In this document: in pieces, positions 9,249-17,068 of the stretch
Layout of the letters: each line of letters starts with the position of its first letter
Numbering within the stretch: position 1 is the first letter of the stretch
From: Mucilaginibacter sp. SJ
Lineage (GTDB): Bacteria; Bacteroidota; Bacteroidia; Sphingobacteriales; Sphingobacteriaceae
Direction: 5' to 3'
Assembly: GCF_028993635.1 (NCBI RefSeq)
Contig: NZ_CP118631.1
Coordinates: forward strand, 3,472,001 to 3,536,000
Length of the DNA stretch: 64,000 bases
The notes under the pieces: model-generated
Database searches by the model: none
The model's input: only the letters and a program-made list of their open reading frames with translations
Told to the model about the DNA's origin: nothing
Translations under genes and position numbers: made by a program

Positions 9249-9279
9249 CAAAGTTATATTTATTTAGATTAATTACAAA
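9249..9279 (-). promoter_or_regulatory. Bacteroidota-type promoter of the TonB receptor gene
   Basis: On the minus strand TTTG (9276-9279), then exactly 19 bases, then TAACTTTG (9249-9256). This matches the phylum's -33 TTTG / -7 TAnnTTTG consensus. It predicts a transcript start near 9242. Confidence 0.7.
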
Positions 9280-9353
9280 TAAGGGTTTAAAATATAAAAT
9301 ATCAGCTAACGATAAGCCACCTATGCTATCACGAATAGGTATCTTGATGAAGC

Positions 9354-11090
9354 TTACAACTTACGTAGTTCATCAATCATCGCCGGGCGGCGGGCATATC
9401 TAATTTTGAGTTGCTTCACAAGGTCCATAATTTGATCCTTACCCGCCGGGATATCTGTCAGGATCATTTCTATTTTGCTGACTAATGCCGAGTACCCACT
9501 CCTTTCATTGACACGATCAGCATAGGCATCCAGCGCAGGGAGATAAATCTCTATTAATTCTGTCGGATAGTGCGGGCATAAATACTTGTGATATTGTAAT
9601 ATGCAGTCAAGGCCGGGTTCGTTTTTAACTAACGCAAAAAGCCGGTCAGGATAATTCTCCTCAATATAAAATGGTGCCAGGTTACTTAATAGCTCACTAT
9701 TTAACGACCTCCATTTATTTTTTTTCTGATAGTTTATAGCCTCTTTGATCTTTTTTTCAATCTCTTTTTCAATTATATCGCCCCACTCATCGGCACTAAA
9801 TGTATTTTTCCATTGGTTGTAGTATTGCTTATTGAACATGTTACCAAAAGCAAATTGCTTACAAAATCTCCTTATCGTTAAAATATCATTTTCAATCTCT
9901 GCAATACGTAATAACTGTTCTTCCCAATCTCTGAGGGTACCTCTCAAATTTTCCTTTTCCGCGATTTGAATACCACCAGCTATCAACATTTTTGCAGTTT
10001 CAAAATTCCGGGCACTAATCGCTTTATCCACCTGGTCCTGCCTTATTGTTTTAATATGCAGGTTTTCATTAATTAATTCCACTACCTCTTCGGCCCTGCC
10101 TGCATTTTCAAGAAAAGCGATTTTTTTTTCGAGGAAGAAATTTCGGGTATAACCACCCCCTGGCTTCCGGAGTTTGGTATCTATAAAGTCTAAAAATTCT
10201 GTGCTTTTCCCGAGATTGCCTGCAAGGATTTCAAAAGTTTCAAATAAGTTATAACCAATATCGCCATCAAAATATCGCTCGTTATGGAGTTCATCTGTAA
10301 TAAATTTGAAGATAGCTTCCTTGATGTCAACGGCAGCATCTTCATCGGCAACTATATCATCTATCAGTTCAACCACATCAAAAATGATTCCGCCTATGTC
10401 TCCGCTTGAGTCATCGGCTGAAAGCGAGATCCATAACACTTCCTTCAATAAAACCGATGCGATGGAGAAAGCGTCTTTATAATTCCCTTTTTTGATAAAG
10501 CTATTGGCATCGCCAATAAATTTGTCTATTTCCCTGGCAAAACCTGTTGCCGAACGATATTCAATAAACCCATGGGGTGCGTGTTTCTTAAATAACTTTT
10601 GAATAAGCTCTGTGTATTTTTCGCCTACGTTTAACCTGTCATCTTTGTCGGCAAAAAACACTTCAAATGCGATTTTGAAATCTTTGTTTTTACCTGCAAA
10701 GTGCTTTACGAAAGTACGGTATTCATCTGCACTAATTTTTGACAGCAACGCATCAAACTGATTTTTCTTCTTTTCGTTTTCAGGAATATTGACAACTTCT
10801 TTAAATTCGTCGCGAATGGTAAAAAGTACGGCGGCAATATGCTTACAGGTATCCCCATCATAAGGGCAATCGCAGTAATAATCGCCAATCTCTTCACCTG
10901 CCAATATTGTTATCGTTACCTGATAACAATCAGAGCCTTCTACTTCGGCAGTCCAATCTCCCTCATCTTCTTCAATGCTTAAAACAGCACCATCCTTATA
11001 GTACTTTTTCCCTCTTTGGAGTATTGCTGGATTAATCCACCTTTCAAAGTTTTTTAACGTGAGCTTTTCTTCGTTATAAATTATTTGCAC
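9354..11090 (-). CDS. SWIM zinc-finger domain protein
   Basis: A 578-residue protein with a SWIM zinc finger near the N-terminus: Cys73, Cys75, Cys82 and His84 in the CxCxnCxH pattern (YYCDCPYDGDTCKHIAAVLF). The rest is long, charged and largely helical, possibly helical repeats. SWIM fingers bind DNA or proteins. In bacteria they accompany SWI2/SNF2 ATPases, but no helicase is encoded nearby. The start used is a GTG at 11090 (reading MQIIYNEEKL). The gene is divergent from the UPF0158 gene across 88 bp. The function is unknown; a nucleic-acid-binding role is inferred from the finger only. Confidence 0.8.
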   Translation of the reverse strand: MQIIYNEEKLTLKNFERWINPAILQRGKKYYKDGAVLSIEEDEGDWTAEVEGSDCYQVTITILAGEEIGDYYCDCPYDGDTCKHIAAVLFTIRDEFKEVVNIPENEKKKNQFDALLSKISADEYRTFVKHFAGKNKDFKIAFEVFFADKDDRLNVGEKYTELIQKLFKKHAPHGFIEYRSATGFAREIDKFIGDANSFIKKGNYKDAFSIASVLLKEVLWISLSADDSSGDIGGIIFDVVELIDDIVADEDAAVDIKEAIFKFITDELHNERYFDGDIGYNLFETFEILAGNLGKSTEFLDFIDTKLRKPGGGYTRNFFLEKKIAFLENAGRAEEVVELINENLHIKTIRQDQVDKAISARNFETAKMLIAGGIQIAEKENLRGTLRDWEEQLLRIAEIENDILTIRRFCKQFAFGNMFNKQYYNQWKNTFSADEWGDIIEKEIEKKIKEAINYQKKNKWRSLNSELLSNLAPFYIEENYPDRLFALVKNEPGLDCILQYHKYLCPHYPTELIEIYLPALDAYADRVNERSGYSALVSKIEMILTDIPAGKDQIMDLVKQLKIRYARRPAMIDELRKL

Positions 11091-11178
11091 CTTACGATTA
11101 ATTATTTTGATCCTTACCTTTATATAAGTTATAGCTTATTTTACTTTTATACCCTATTTCGAAAATTAAGATTAAGAT

Positions 11179-11619
11179 ATGGCAATAGAAATAAAACCCG
11201 AAATAATAAAAGAAATTGCAGGCTGGCTTGATACCGGCATGCTTTGTTTTTATCATAAAACCACAGGTGAGCTTGAATCTTACCCGGAAAATTTAGAATA
11301 CTCTGGGATGGAAGACATGTGGACTGAAGTTACCGAAAAAATAGACGCAAACCCGGATGACTATATAGCGTTTGAGCCGATGCCCAGTTCCGAAGCGTTC
11401 AGGGTAATGGAAGACTTTGCAGGTACAATTGAAGACTCATTTACATATACCAGGTTTAGAGACGCACTTTCACACAAGGGGTCATTCAGAAATTTCAACA
11501 ATTTACTGCATGAATATCCCGAACTGAGGCAGCAATGGTTTGAGTATAAAAACGAAAGCTATATTACCTACGTAAAAACCCTGATAGCGCTGGAAAATGA
11601 TTTTGAGTCAGATATGTAA
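11179..11619 (+). CDS. UPF0158 family protein
   Basis: A 146-residue acidic soluble protein. It matches the pattern of the uncharacterised UPF0158 group: an N-terminal LDTGMLCFYHKTTGELE region, a central IAFEPMPSSEAFRVMEDF stretch, and a C-terminal RDALSHKGSFRNFNNLLHE motif followed by WF. No catalytic site is evident and the function is unknown. It is divergent from the SWIM-finger gene and convergent with the cupin gene, whose stop lies only 16 bp beyond. Confidence 0.75.
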   Translation: MAIEIKPEIIKEIAGWLDTGMLCFYHKTTGELESYPENLEYSGMEDMWTEVTEKIDANPDDYIAFEPMPSSEAFRVMEDFAGTIEDSFTYTRFRDALSHKGSFRNFNNLLHEYPELRQQWFEYKNESYITYVKTLIALENDFESDM

Positions 11620-11634
11620 GAGAGCCTGGCTACT

Positions 11635-12066
11635 TTAATTCTCATAAGTGATCAGTACCGCCAGGTCCTCATTACCGGCAGGCTTTAATCCGTGGCTGCT
11701 GCCTGGTTTGGTAAGCACAGCATCACCGGTTTTCATAGAAATCTCTTTGCCGTTCATTGTTAATATGCCGTTGCCCGACAGGATATAGTAGATCTCCTGC
11801 TTTTTCTGAAGGTGGTACCCTATAGATGACCCGGGATGCAGGATCCTTTTACGGAAAGCAAATTTTACACTTTTATCATTACCAAAATAAGAGAAAGCTG
11901 TAGTATTGCCCCCTCCGTTATGTGAGCCGGGCTCTTCTTTTCGCAAGTCGTTTTCATGCTCCGGAATGTAGCCGCCATCCTGTGGCTTTATAAGGGTAAA
12001 TGCCAATAATCCGGTTATCAACAGCATTATGCTGCTGCCTAAAATTGCTTTAATCCTGCTGCTCAT
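11635..12066 (-). CDS. Membrane-anchored cupin-domain protein
   Basis: About 143 residues from the ATG at 12066; a GTG start at 12084 is possible. The N-terminus carries one hydrophobic segment (AILGSSIMLLITGLLAFTLI), either an uncleaved anchor or a signal peptide. The rest is a single cupin beta-barrel with motif 1-like GSSIGYHLQKKQEIYYILSG and motif 2-like PGSSHGLKPAG. The motif histidines are only partly conserved, so metal binding is uncertain. It is probably an exported small-molecule-binding or enzymatic cupin. The substrate is not readable. Confidence 0.8.
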   Translation of the reverse strand: MSSRIKAILGSSIMLLITGLLAFTLIKPQDGGYIPEHENDLRKEEPGSHNGGGNTTAFSYFGNDKSVKFAFRKRILHPGSSIGYHLQKKQEIYYILSGNGILTMNGKEISMKTGDAVLTKPGSSHGLKPAGNEDLAVLITYEN

Positions 12067-12178
12067 GAATTTAAGGTTATACACAAATATATTAAAACGG
12101 GTTAATATGCCCTTTTAATGTTTGTAACAAACGCAGGATAGAGGGGTAAATTAAAAATGAAGATAGAGCGGAGAAAAT

Positions 12179-12505
12179 TTATTTAACTAATTCCAGCAAC
12201 CTGATCAATTCTTTGTCGCCAATATCTTCTTGTTCAGATTTATCATAAATAGATAAGAGGAATATTTCTTTGTCAGTTATTGCAACATAGGTGATGACCC
12301 TTGCTCCCCCTGATTTTCCTTTCCCTTTGGAAGCAATAGCTAATCTTATTTTATAACATTCATTGCCAAGGGCAAAGCCGTTCGTGGGTTCAGTTTTTAG
12401 TGAAGTTATTAAGTCAATCAGCTCTTTCTTTAATGAAGGATATTTTTTTACGAGGCGCTTAAATTGCTTATCGAAAGGAGCAATAGTTAAGATTTTATAA
12501 CTCAT
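12179..12505 (-). CDS. RelE/ParE family toxin
   Basis: A 108-residue basic protein with the RelE/ParE pattern: an N-terminal FDKQFKRLVKKYPSLKKEL helix pair, a beta-sheet core (CYKIRLAIASKGKGKSGGARVITYV), then IFLLSIYDKSEQEDI. The C-terminal residues end in a helix (ELIRLLELVK). It would act on ribosome-bound mRNA (RelE-like) or gyrase (ParE-like). The glycine/lysine-rich loop and the YDKSE motif favour the RelE/HigB-like mRNA-interferase group, but this is a guess. Its start overlaps the antitoxin stop by 11 bp, the classic translationally coupled toxin-antitoxin arrangement with the antitoxin first. Confidence 0.8.
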   Translation of the reverse strand: MSYKILTIAPFDKQFKRLVKKYPSLKKELIDLITSLKTEPTNGFALGNECYKIRLAIASKGKGKSGGARVITYVAITDKEIFLLSIYDKSEQEDIGDKELIRLLELVK

Positions 12506-12710
12506 TTAACAAATCTTCAACAGGACGAGTTTTAAGCTTACCCGCTTTAATTCTTTCTACATCGTTAAATGCTTCTTTTATCCTTTTAATTTCGTCAAGA
12601 ATTTCTGCATCAGGTGTAGAAATAGGTGTTGCCTTAACCTTTGCATAAGATTTAATCATCTCCATAAAGCCGGCGGCCTTATCGTCTGCAATGTCAATCA
12701 ACAATTTCAT
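12495..12710 (-). CDS. Antitoxin of the RelE/ParE-type pair
   Basis: A 71-residue acidic protein directly upstream of and overlapping the toxin gene. The N-terminus (MKLLIDIADDKAAGFMEMIK) resembles a short strand plus helix. The C-terminal half (EILDEIKRIKEAFNDVERIKAGKLKTRPVEDLLNEL) is helical and fits an extended toxin-wrapping tail; the ARPVEDLLNEL-like ending is common in Bacteroidota antitoxins. It probably neutralises the toxin and autoregulates the operon, as usual for type II modules. No DNA-binding fold is certain. Confidence 0.75.
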   Translation of the reverse strand: MKLLIDIADDKAAGFMEMIKSYAKVKATPISTPDAEILDEIKRIKEAFNDVERIKAGKLKTRPVEDLLNEL

Positions 12711-12883
12711 TTCTATTATTTTTACTACAAAAATACTATTTTAAAATTAAGAAATGAACGCTTTACGATTACTGTATTAGCGGCTCTTACACACCCGGTT
12801 TAAACCAGAACTCCGGACGATACTGCATAATTCTCTTACTATATTAGATCAATATCAAGCATACGTTTTGTGCAACTAATAAA

Positions 12884-13762
12884 CTACTCCTCCTTCCCCG
12901 GAAAGCTTTCGCTGCCCCGCATATAGCTGCCCAAACGTTTAAGCAGGTAGGTTGCTTTTATCAGTAATGTTTTATCGGTAATAAAATCGCTGATATCTTC
13001 TGCTTTGTTCATCAGCTCCTGCTTATACACGTCCTTAAAATCGAAATAATTGAGCGCAAACTTCCATTTGCCGGTTAAAAACGAAAAAACTTCGCTGTCG
13101 TTTTCAAGCAACTGCGAATAGTTAATTACCAGGTAATCATCGGGCTGCAGCTTTTTAAGCATTTTCAATATTGCTTCATTGTAATTGATCCATACTTTTA
13201 AATAGCTTTCGGCATGGTCATGGTAAAATGCTTTCAACCTGCGTGGCCGTCTGAAATGAGTCCATACCTGGCGCTGAATATATTTGCGGGCCATATACTT
13301 TTGATCAACGGATACAAAATCGCGCCTGAGCAATGAGCTAACCACCGATTGGTAATTACGCAAAACCACCAGGTACCTGGCGCCCGGCAACAGCTTTGCA
13401 TAAGTATCCAAAAAAAGGCAGGTACGCGGATCTTTCCAGGCCCATTGCTCATAAAGCTGCTGCTTAATACCAATTACGGCTTTCATCTTTTCAAGCTGGT
13501 AAAGCGGCACCTCAATATCACGGGTATCGGTTAGCCCCGATACTTCCAAACTGTTACGATCAAGGATCTCTTCATGCAGCTTCAAAAACTCCAGATCTTC
13601 AAAGTGGCCATCAACATTGCCTGTACCGCTGCCGCATAAGCGCTCGCCGATTTGCAGGCCGCAGCGGTTTAACCAGTTGGTTATAAGCGATGTACCCGAA
13701 CGGTGCATCCCTGCAATAATTAACGTTTGCCGGGGCGTGAATTTAACTGTTGTATTGATCAT
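12884..13762 (-). CDS. PAPS-dependent sulfotransferase family protein
   Basis: About 292 residues from the ATG at 13762 (MINTTVKF). The frame is open upstream but runs into cysC, so the 55 extra codons are rejected. The 5'-phosphosulfate-binding loop is AGMHRSGTSLITNW near residue 17, and a YLVVLRNYQSVVSSLLRRD segment resembles the 3'-phosphate-binding region. It should transfer sulfate from PAPS to a hydroxyl or amine of a carbohydrate or lipid. The gene starts 8 bp after the stop of the APS kinase gene, so donor synthesis and transfer are co-transcribed. The acceptor is not evident. Confidence 0.85.
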   Translation of the reverse strand: MINTTVKFTPRQTLIIAGMHRSGTSLITNWLNRCGLQIGERLCGSGTGNVDGHFEDLEFLKLHEEILDRNSLEVSGLTDTRDIEVPLYQLEKMKAVIGIKQQLYEQWAWKDPRTCLFLDTYAKLLPGARYLVVLRNYQSVVSSLLRRDFVSVDQKYMARKYIQRQVWTHFRRPRRLKAFYHDHAESYLKVWINYNEAILKMLKKLQPDDYLVINYSQLLENDSEVFSFLTGKWKFALNYFDFKDVYKQELMNKAEDISDFITDKTLLIKATYLLKRLGSYMRGSESFPGKEE

Positions 13763-13769
13763 AGCTTGG

Positions 13770-14333
13770 TTAATAACGGCCGGCTGGCTGTAGTTGCTTA
13801 ATTTGCACCTGCGGATAGTTGTCAAGAATAAAACCTGCCAACATTTCGGTAGCTTCAATCTGCCTGGTAATATGTGTATTGATATACAGATCAGGCGACG
13901 ACGGGATTTGGAAAGGGTCATTAACACCGCTTAGATTAGTTACCTTGTCCGGATGGCCTTCGGGCAATAACGCGCGCTTGTAAAGCCCTTTGGTATCCCT
14001 TTGCAACAGCGTTTTAACCGGGCAATCAATATGGATCAGCTTCACATCAGGGTAAGTCGCTATCAGTTCACGGCGGATCACGTCGTAGGGGTTTATAGCG
14101 CTGATAATAGTCACCACGCCATGCCCTGATAATTTGCCGGCAATAAAACCGAGCCTGCGGATATTTTCAAAACGGTCTTCCCTGGTGTAACCCAGGTTTG
14201 GGAACAGCTTTTGACGGTATACATCAGCATCAATAATTTCAACAGGGATATCAGCATCAGATAACCTCATTTTAACATTTTGAGCAAGGGTTGTTTTACC
14301 CGATCCGGATAACCCGCAAAGCAGAATAATCAT
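13770..14333 (-). CDS. cysC: Adenylylsulfate (APS) kinase
   Basis: A 187-residue P-loop kinase. Walker A GLSGSGKT lies at residues 7-14. The DADVYRQKLFPNLGYTREDR region is the APS-kinase signature (DGDxxRxxLxxxLGFSxxDR in typical enzymes, here with A for G), followed by NIRRLGFIA and the lid-like KGLYKRA. It phosphorylates adenylylsulfate to PAPS in the cytoplasm. No ATP sulfurylase (cysDN) or reductase gene is nearby. The next gene, 8 bp on, is a sulfotransferase, so PAPS here probably serves sulfation rather than assimilation. Confidence 0.92.
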   Translation of the reverse strand: MIILLCGLSGSGKTTLAQNVKMRLSDADIPVEIIDADVYRQKLFPNLGYTREDRFENIRRLGFIAGKLSGHGVVTIISAINPYDVIRRELIATYPDVKLIHIDCPVKTLLQRDTKGLYKRALLPEGHPDKVTNLSGVNDPFQIPSSPDLYINTHITRQIEATEMLAGFILDNYPQVQIKQLQPAGRY

Positions 14334-14508
14334 AAGGTGGTGTGTTAAGCGTTAATAATAATTGCTGTGTAAACCGTTATTGAAAGCTTAACGCAAATAT
14401 TTCGGGCGAAATTGTTATTAACACTTACTGTATCGATACATAGCGATATTGTATCGATGAACAGCAAAATGATGTAGACGGAGAGAAAACTTCAGCAATT
14501 AATTATGA

Positions 14509-15123
14509 TTACTGCTTCTGCATGCACCAGGTTGTCATACAGCGCAGGTTTTGCACGTTGGTGGTTTTTATAGGTTCATAAAGCTGTGCGCCCAGCTCAC
14601 GGGTATATTCAAGCAGGATCTCTTCATTTACCAAAAACCGTTCGGACCCGTCGGGCAGCAGGTAACGGTAATTACCCAAAGGCTGTACCAATGTTTCGAT
14701 GCCGATATCAGATGCAAGCCTTGCAAAGAAATAACCTCCTGGTTTCAGTACGCGCCATAGTGAGCGTACCATATTGTCAAAATGTTCGGCATCATTAGCA
14801 AAATGCAGCACGGCACTGCAAACTACCAGGTCAAACTGCCCATCATCAAAAGGCAGGTCCTCAACAGTAGCTCGCTTAAAATTATCGGGTGAATGATCAG
14901 GGCACAGATCGGCAGATAGCCGTTTGGCCAGTTCAACAGCATGCTCGCTTTGATCAATGCCATAAACCTTGAAGCCGTTTTGCAAAAAATAAGCTATGTT
15001 TCGCCCGTTGCCGCAGCCTGCGTCAAGTATGGTGCGGCAATCATCAAAGCGTCCTTTCAATAACTGATCGAACAAATAGATATCGATATTGCCGTATAAT
15101 TTCCGGAGGTTATTGCTGTTCAT
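14509..15123 (-). CDS. Class I SAM-dependent methyltransferase
   Basis: About 204 residues from the ATG at 15123; a TTG two codons upstream is also open. Motif I is ILDAGCGNGRNIAYFL near residue 36, an acidic residue ending strand 2 is in VYGIDQSEHAV, and motif II/III is DDGQFDLVVCSAVLHF with LWRVLKPGGYFFARL. This is the Methyltransf_11/25-like group acting on small molecules. The substrate is unknown. It lies 175 bp upstream of cysC on the same strand, so shared function with the sulfation pair is possible but not shown. Confidence 0.85.
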   Translation of the reverse strand: MNSNNLRKLYGNIDIYLFDQLLKGRFDDCRTILDAGCGNGRNIAYFLQNGFKVYGIDQSEHAVELAKRLSADLCPDHSPDNFKRATVEDLPFDDGQFDLVVCSAVLHFANDAEHFDNMVRSLWRVLKPGGYFFARLASDIGIETLVQPLGNYRYLLPDGSERFLVNEEILLEYTRELGAQLYEPIKTTNVQNLRCMTTWCMQKQ

Positions 15124-15194
15124 GGCCAATGCTGTTTTGCACCCGAAATTACTGTTTTATTGGATGCCATGAAGAAAACTTATTAACTTTAAGT

Positions 15195-15554
15195 ATGGCT
15201 ACCGATATGCATATTTTTTTTCAGTTTATGAAAAGCACCTTGTTGCCGCTGCCGGGTGTTACCCATAAAATGCACTTTGAGCATCCTGCATTTTATGTTA
15301 ACGATAAGATCTTCGCCAACATACATGAAAAGGATGAGCAACTGGCCATTTACACCACCGAGCGCGAAAAATGGATAGCGCTTGATCCGCATACCTTTTT
15401 CATTACCCCGCATTATCAAAATTACAAATACATGCTGGTGAGCCTCGAAACCGTATCACCTGGCGACCTGAAGCAACTGTTAATAACAGCGTACCTTGCA
15501 AGGGCCACCAAAAAGCTGATCAGGGAATATGAAAAGATGATAGCAAATGGTTAG
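15195..15554 (+). CDS. MmcQ/YjbR family protein
   Basis: About 119 residues from the ATG at 15195; the frame is open to a TTG-type start at 15129, but the extra residues do not fit. The order is an N-terminal helix (IFFQFMKSTL-LPLPGVTHKM), a beta-hairpin core (PAFYVNDKIFANIHEKDEQLAIY), a W in EREKWIALDP, the YQNYKYMLVSLETV strand, and a C-terminal helix with ARATKKLIREYE. This matches the CyaY-like YjbR fold. Members are assumed to bind DNA, but no direct function is established. It is convergent with a small membrane-protein gene 17 bp away. Confidence 0.8.
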   Translation: MATDMHIFFQFMKSTLLPLPGVTHKMHFEHPAFYVNDKIFANIHEKDEQLAIYTTEREKWIALDPHTFFITPHYQNYKYMLVSLETVSPGDLKQLLITAYLARATKKLIREYEKMIANG

Positions 15555-15571
15555 CCCGCTGCGCTTTAAGC

Positions 15572-15757
15572 TTACGGCCGTACGCCATTCAAAGCGTCGC
15601 GGTTAAGATAAACGTAAATCAACACCCCTACTACTAAAACCGCCAGTACTACAAGCCCGATCTTCCCTTTTTTCTTATCCTGGCGCATAAGCCAAACCAT
15701 CGCTGCTATTAGCGGGATAACAAAAACAATGTAAAAAATATATCCTGATGCGTTCAT
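15572..15757 (-). CDS. Small two-helix membrane protein
   Basis: A 61-residue hypothetical protein with two hydrophobic segments (YIFYIVFVIPLIAAMVWLM and IGLVVLAVLVVGVLIYVYL) separated by a basic turn, RQDKKKGK. By the positive-inside rule the loop is cytoplasmic. I do not recognise a family. The length, codon use and conserved-looking loop support a real gene. It follows tsaD on the same strand but is separated from it by a 121-bp AT-rich inverted repeat, so co-transcription is uncertain. Confidence 0.6.
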   Translation of the reverse strand: MNASGYIFYIVFVIPLIAAMVWLMRQDKKKGKIGLVVLAVLVVGVLIYVYLNRDALNGVRP

Positions 15758-15760
15758 TTT

Positions 15761-15877
15761 AATTAGTGAATTATTGAGTTAGTGAATTAGTGATTTAGCC
15801 TGTATATATTGTTTTGTTGAGCCAGCGCATCAGAATTTAAAATTCAATAATTCGCTAACTCACTAAATCAATAATTG
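15761..15877. repeat. Period-8 TGA-N5 inverted repeat, site 2
   Basis: The left arm (15761-15799) reads TGA ATTAT TGA GTTAG TGA ATTAG TGA TTTAG. The right arm (15841-15877) contains the complementary TCA-phased words. The 41-bp middle is unrelated. It lies between the stop of tsaD and the start of the small membrane protein. Confidence 0.7.
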
Positions 15878-15878
15878 C

Positions 15879-16880
15879 TTAAAAGGCCATCCGCGCCATC
15901 GGGGCAACGTCCTGTCCTATAAACTCGCCTTTAAGGTATTTGTGATACCCGGCTATGGCAATCATGGCGGCGTTATCAGTACAGTATTCCATTTTAGGGA
16001 TAAAGCTGTTCCACCCGTTTTTTTCGGCCATGGCCTGCAGGCCTAACCTTAAACCCGTATTTGCTGATACGCCACCCGCCAAAGCTATATCTTTTATGCC
16101 GTATGCCTGCGCTGCTTTTTGCAGTTTGTTAAGCAAGATCGTAGCGATCCGTTTTTCTACAGATGCACAAATATCGGCCATGTTCTGGTTGATAAAATCA
16201 GGTTTTTGAGCTACGTTATCGCGGATAAAATACAGAATGGAGGTTTTCAGGCCGCTAAAGCTAAAATCATACCCCGGGATCTGCGGTTCGGGGAACTTGT
16301 ATGCGTCGGGGTTCCCCTGGCGTGCGTACTTATCAATGAGCGGTCCGCCGGGATAAGGCAAGCCTAAAATTTTACTGGTTTTATCCATGGCTTCGCCGGC
16401 GGCGTCATCAAGGGTTTGCCCTATGATCTCCATATCAAAATAATCCTTCACCAGCACAATTTGCGTATGACCGCCCGATACGGTAAGGCAAAGGAAAGGG
16501 AACGACGGATTTTTATCGCCTATAAAATGCGCCAGGATATGGGCTTGCATATGGTTGATATCAATAAGCGGGATGCCTTTTGCTAAGGCAAAAGCTTTGG
16601 CAAATGATACCCCCACTAAAAGAGAACCTAAAAGTCCGGGACCGCGTGTAAAAGCTACCGCATCAATATCATTTTTGCTTACTTTTGCGTTTAATAATGC
16701 CTGCTGAACAGCCGGAACAATATTTTGCTGATGAACCCTTGAGGCTAACTCCGGGACCACGCCTCCATAGGCCTCGTGTATGGTTTGATTGGCAATAACA
16801 TTGCTCATGATCACGCCATCAACACAAACCGAAGCTGAGGTTTCATCACATGATGATTCGATTCCTAAAATTACGGGCAC
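15879..16880 (-). CDS. tsaD: tRNA N6-adenosine threonylcarbamoyltransferase TsaD
   Basis: A 333-residue member of the universal Kae1/TsaD family, full length. The N-terminal ASKHA phosphate loop is ILGIESSCDETSASV. The metal-binding histidines are in INHMQAHILAHF (HxxxH), followed by FPFLCLTVSGGHTQ. Later motifs are GEAMDKTSKILGLPYPGGP and a C-terminal LAGGVSANTGLR with YCTDNAAMIA. It transfers the threonylcarbamoyl group to A37 of ANN-decoding tRNAs, with TsaB and TsaE as partners (not in this window). It is divergent from the tamB-like gene, with a period-8 inverted repeat between them. Confidence 0.97.
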   Translation of the reverse strand: MPVILGIESSCDETSASVCVDGVIMSNVIANQTIHEAYGGVVPELASRVHQQNIVPAVQQALLNAKVSKNDIDAVAFTRGPGLLGSLLVGVSFAKAFALAKGIPLIDINHMQAHILAHFIGDKNPSFPFLCLTVSGGHTQIVLVKDYFDMEIIGQTLDDAAGEAMDKTSKILGLPYPGGPLIDKYARQGNPDAYKFPEPQIPGYDFSFSGLKTSILYFIRDNVAQKPDFINQNMADICASVEKRIATILLNKLQKAAQAYGIKDIALAGGVSANTGLRLGLQAMAEKNGWNSFIPKMEYCTDNAAMIAIAGYHKYLKGEFIGQDVAPMARMAF

Positions 16881-16892
16881 GTGTTTAATTAA

Positions 16893-17014
16893 TTATTGAG
16901 TTATTGAATTAGCGAATTAGTGATTTATCATTTAGCGGCAAACCATCTTTCTGCAAAATTGTAGAGGAATAGTAATGAATTCGCTAAATCACTAATTCAC
17001 TAAATCATTAATTT
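16893..17014. repeat. Period-8 TGA-N5 inverted repeat, site 3
   Basis: The left arm (16893-16930) reads TATTGA GTTAT TGA ATTAG CGA ATTAG TGA TTTA. The right arm (16971-17014) is TCA-phased and complementary (AAATCACTAATTCACTAAAT). It fills the divergent space between tsaD and the tamB-like gene, where both promoters must lie. Confidence 0.7.
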
Positions 17015-17068
17015 ATTTAAAGGTGCAAAGTTATTAAAAAAGTACTCAAAATATTCCTGGGCCTGGTA

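Noticed and set aside
12884..13927. Sulfotransferase starting at 13927
   Set aside because: The first 55 codons overlap the APS kinase gene and have no sulfotransferase similarity; the ATG at 13762 gives the standard N-terminus.
15761..17014. CRISPR-like array around tsaD
   Set aside because: The repeated units are 8-bp words without spacers of constant length, arranged as inverted arms. No cas genes are present.
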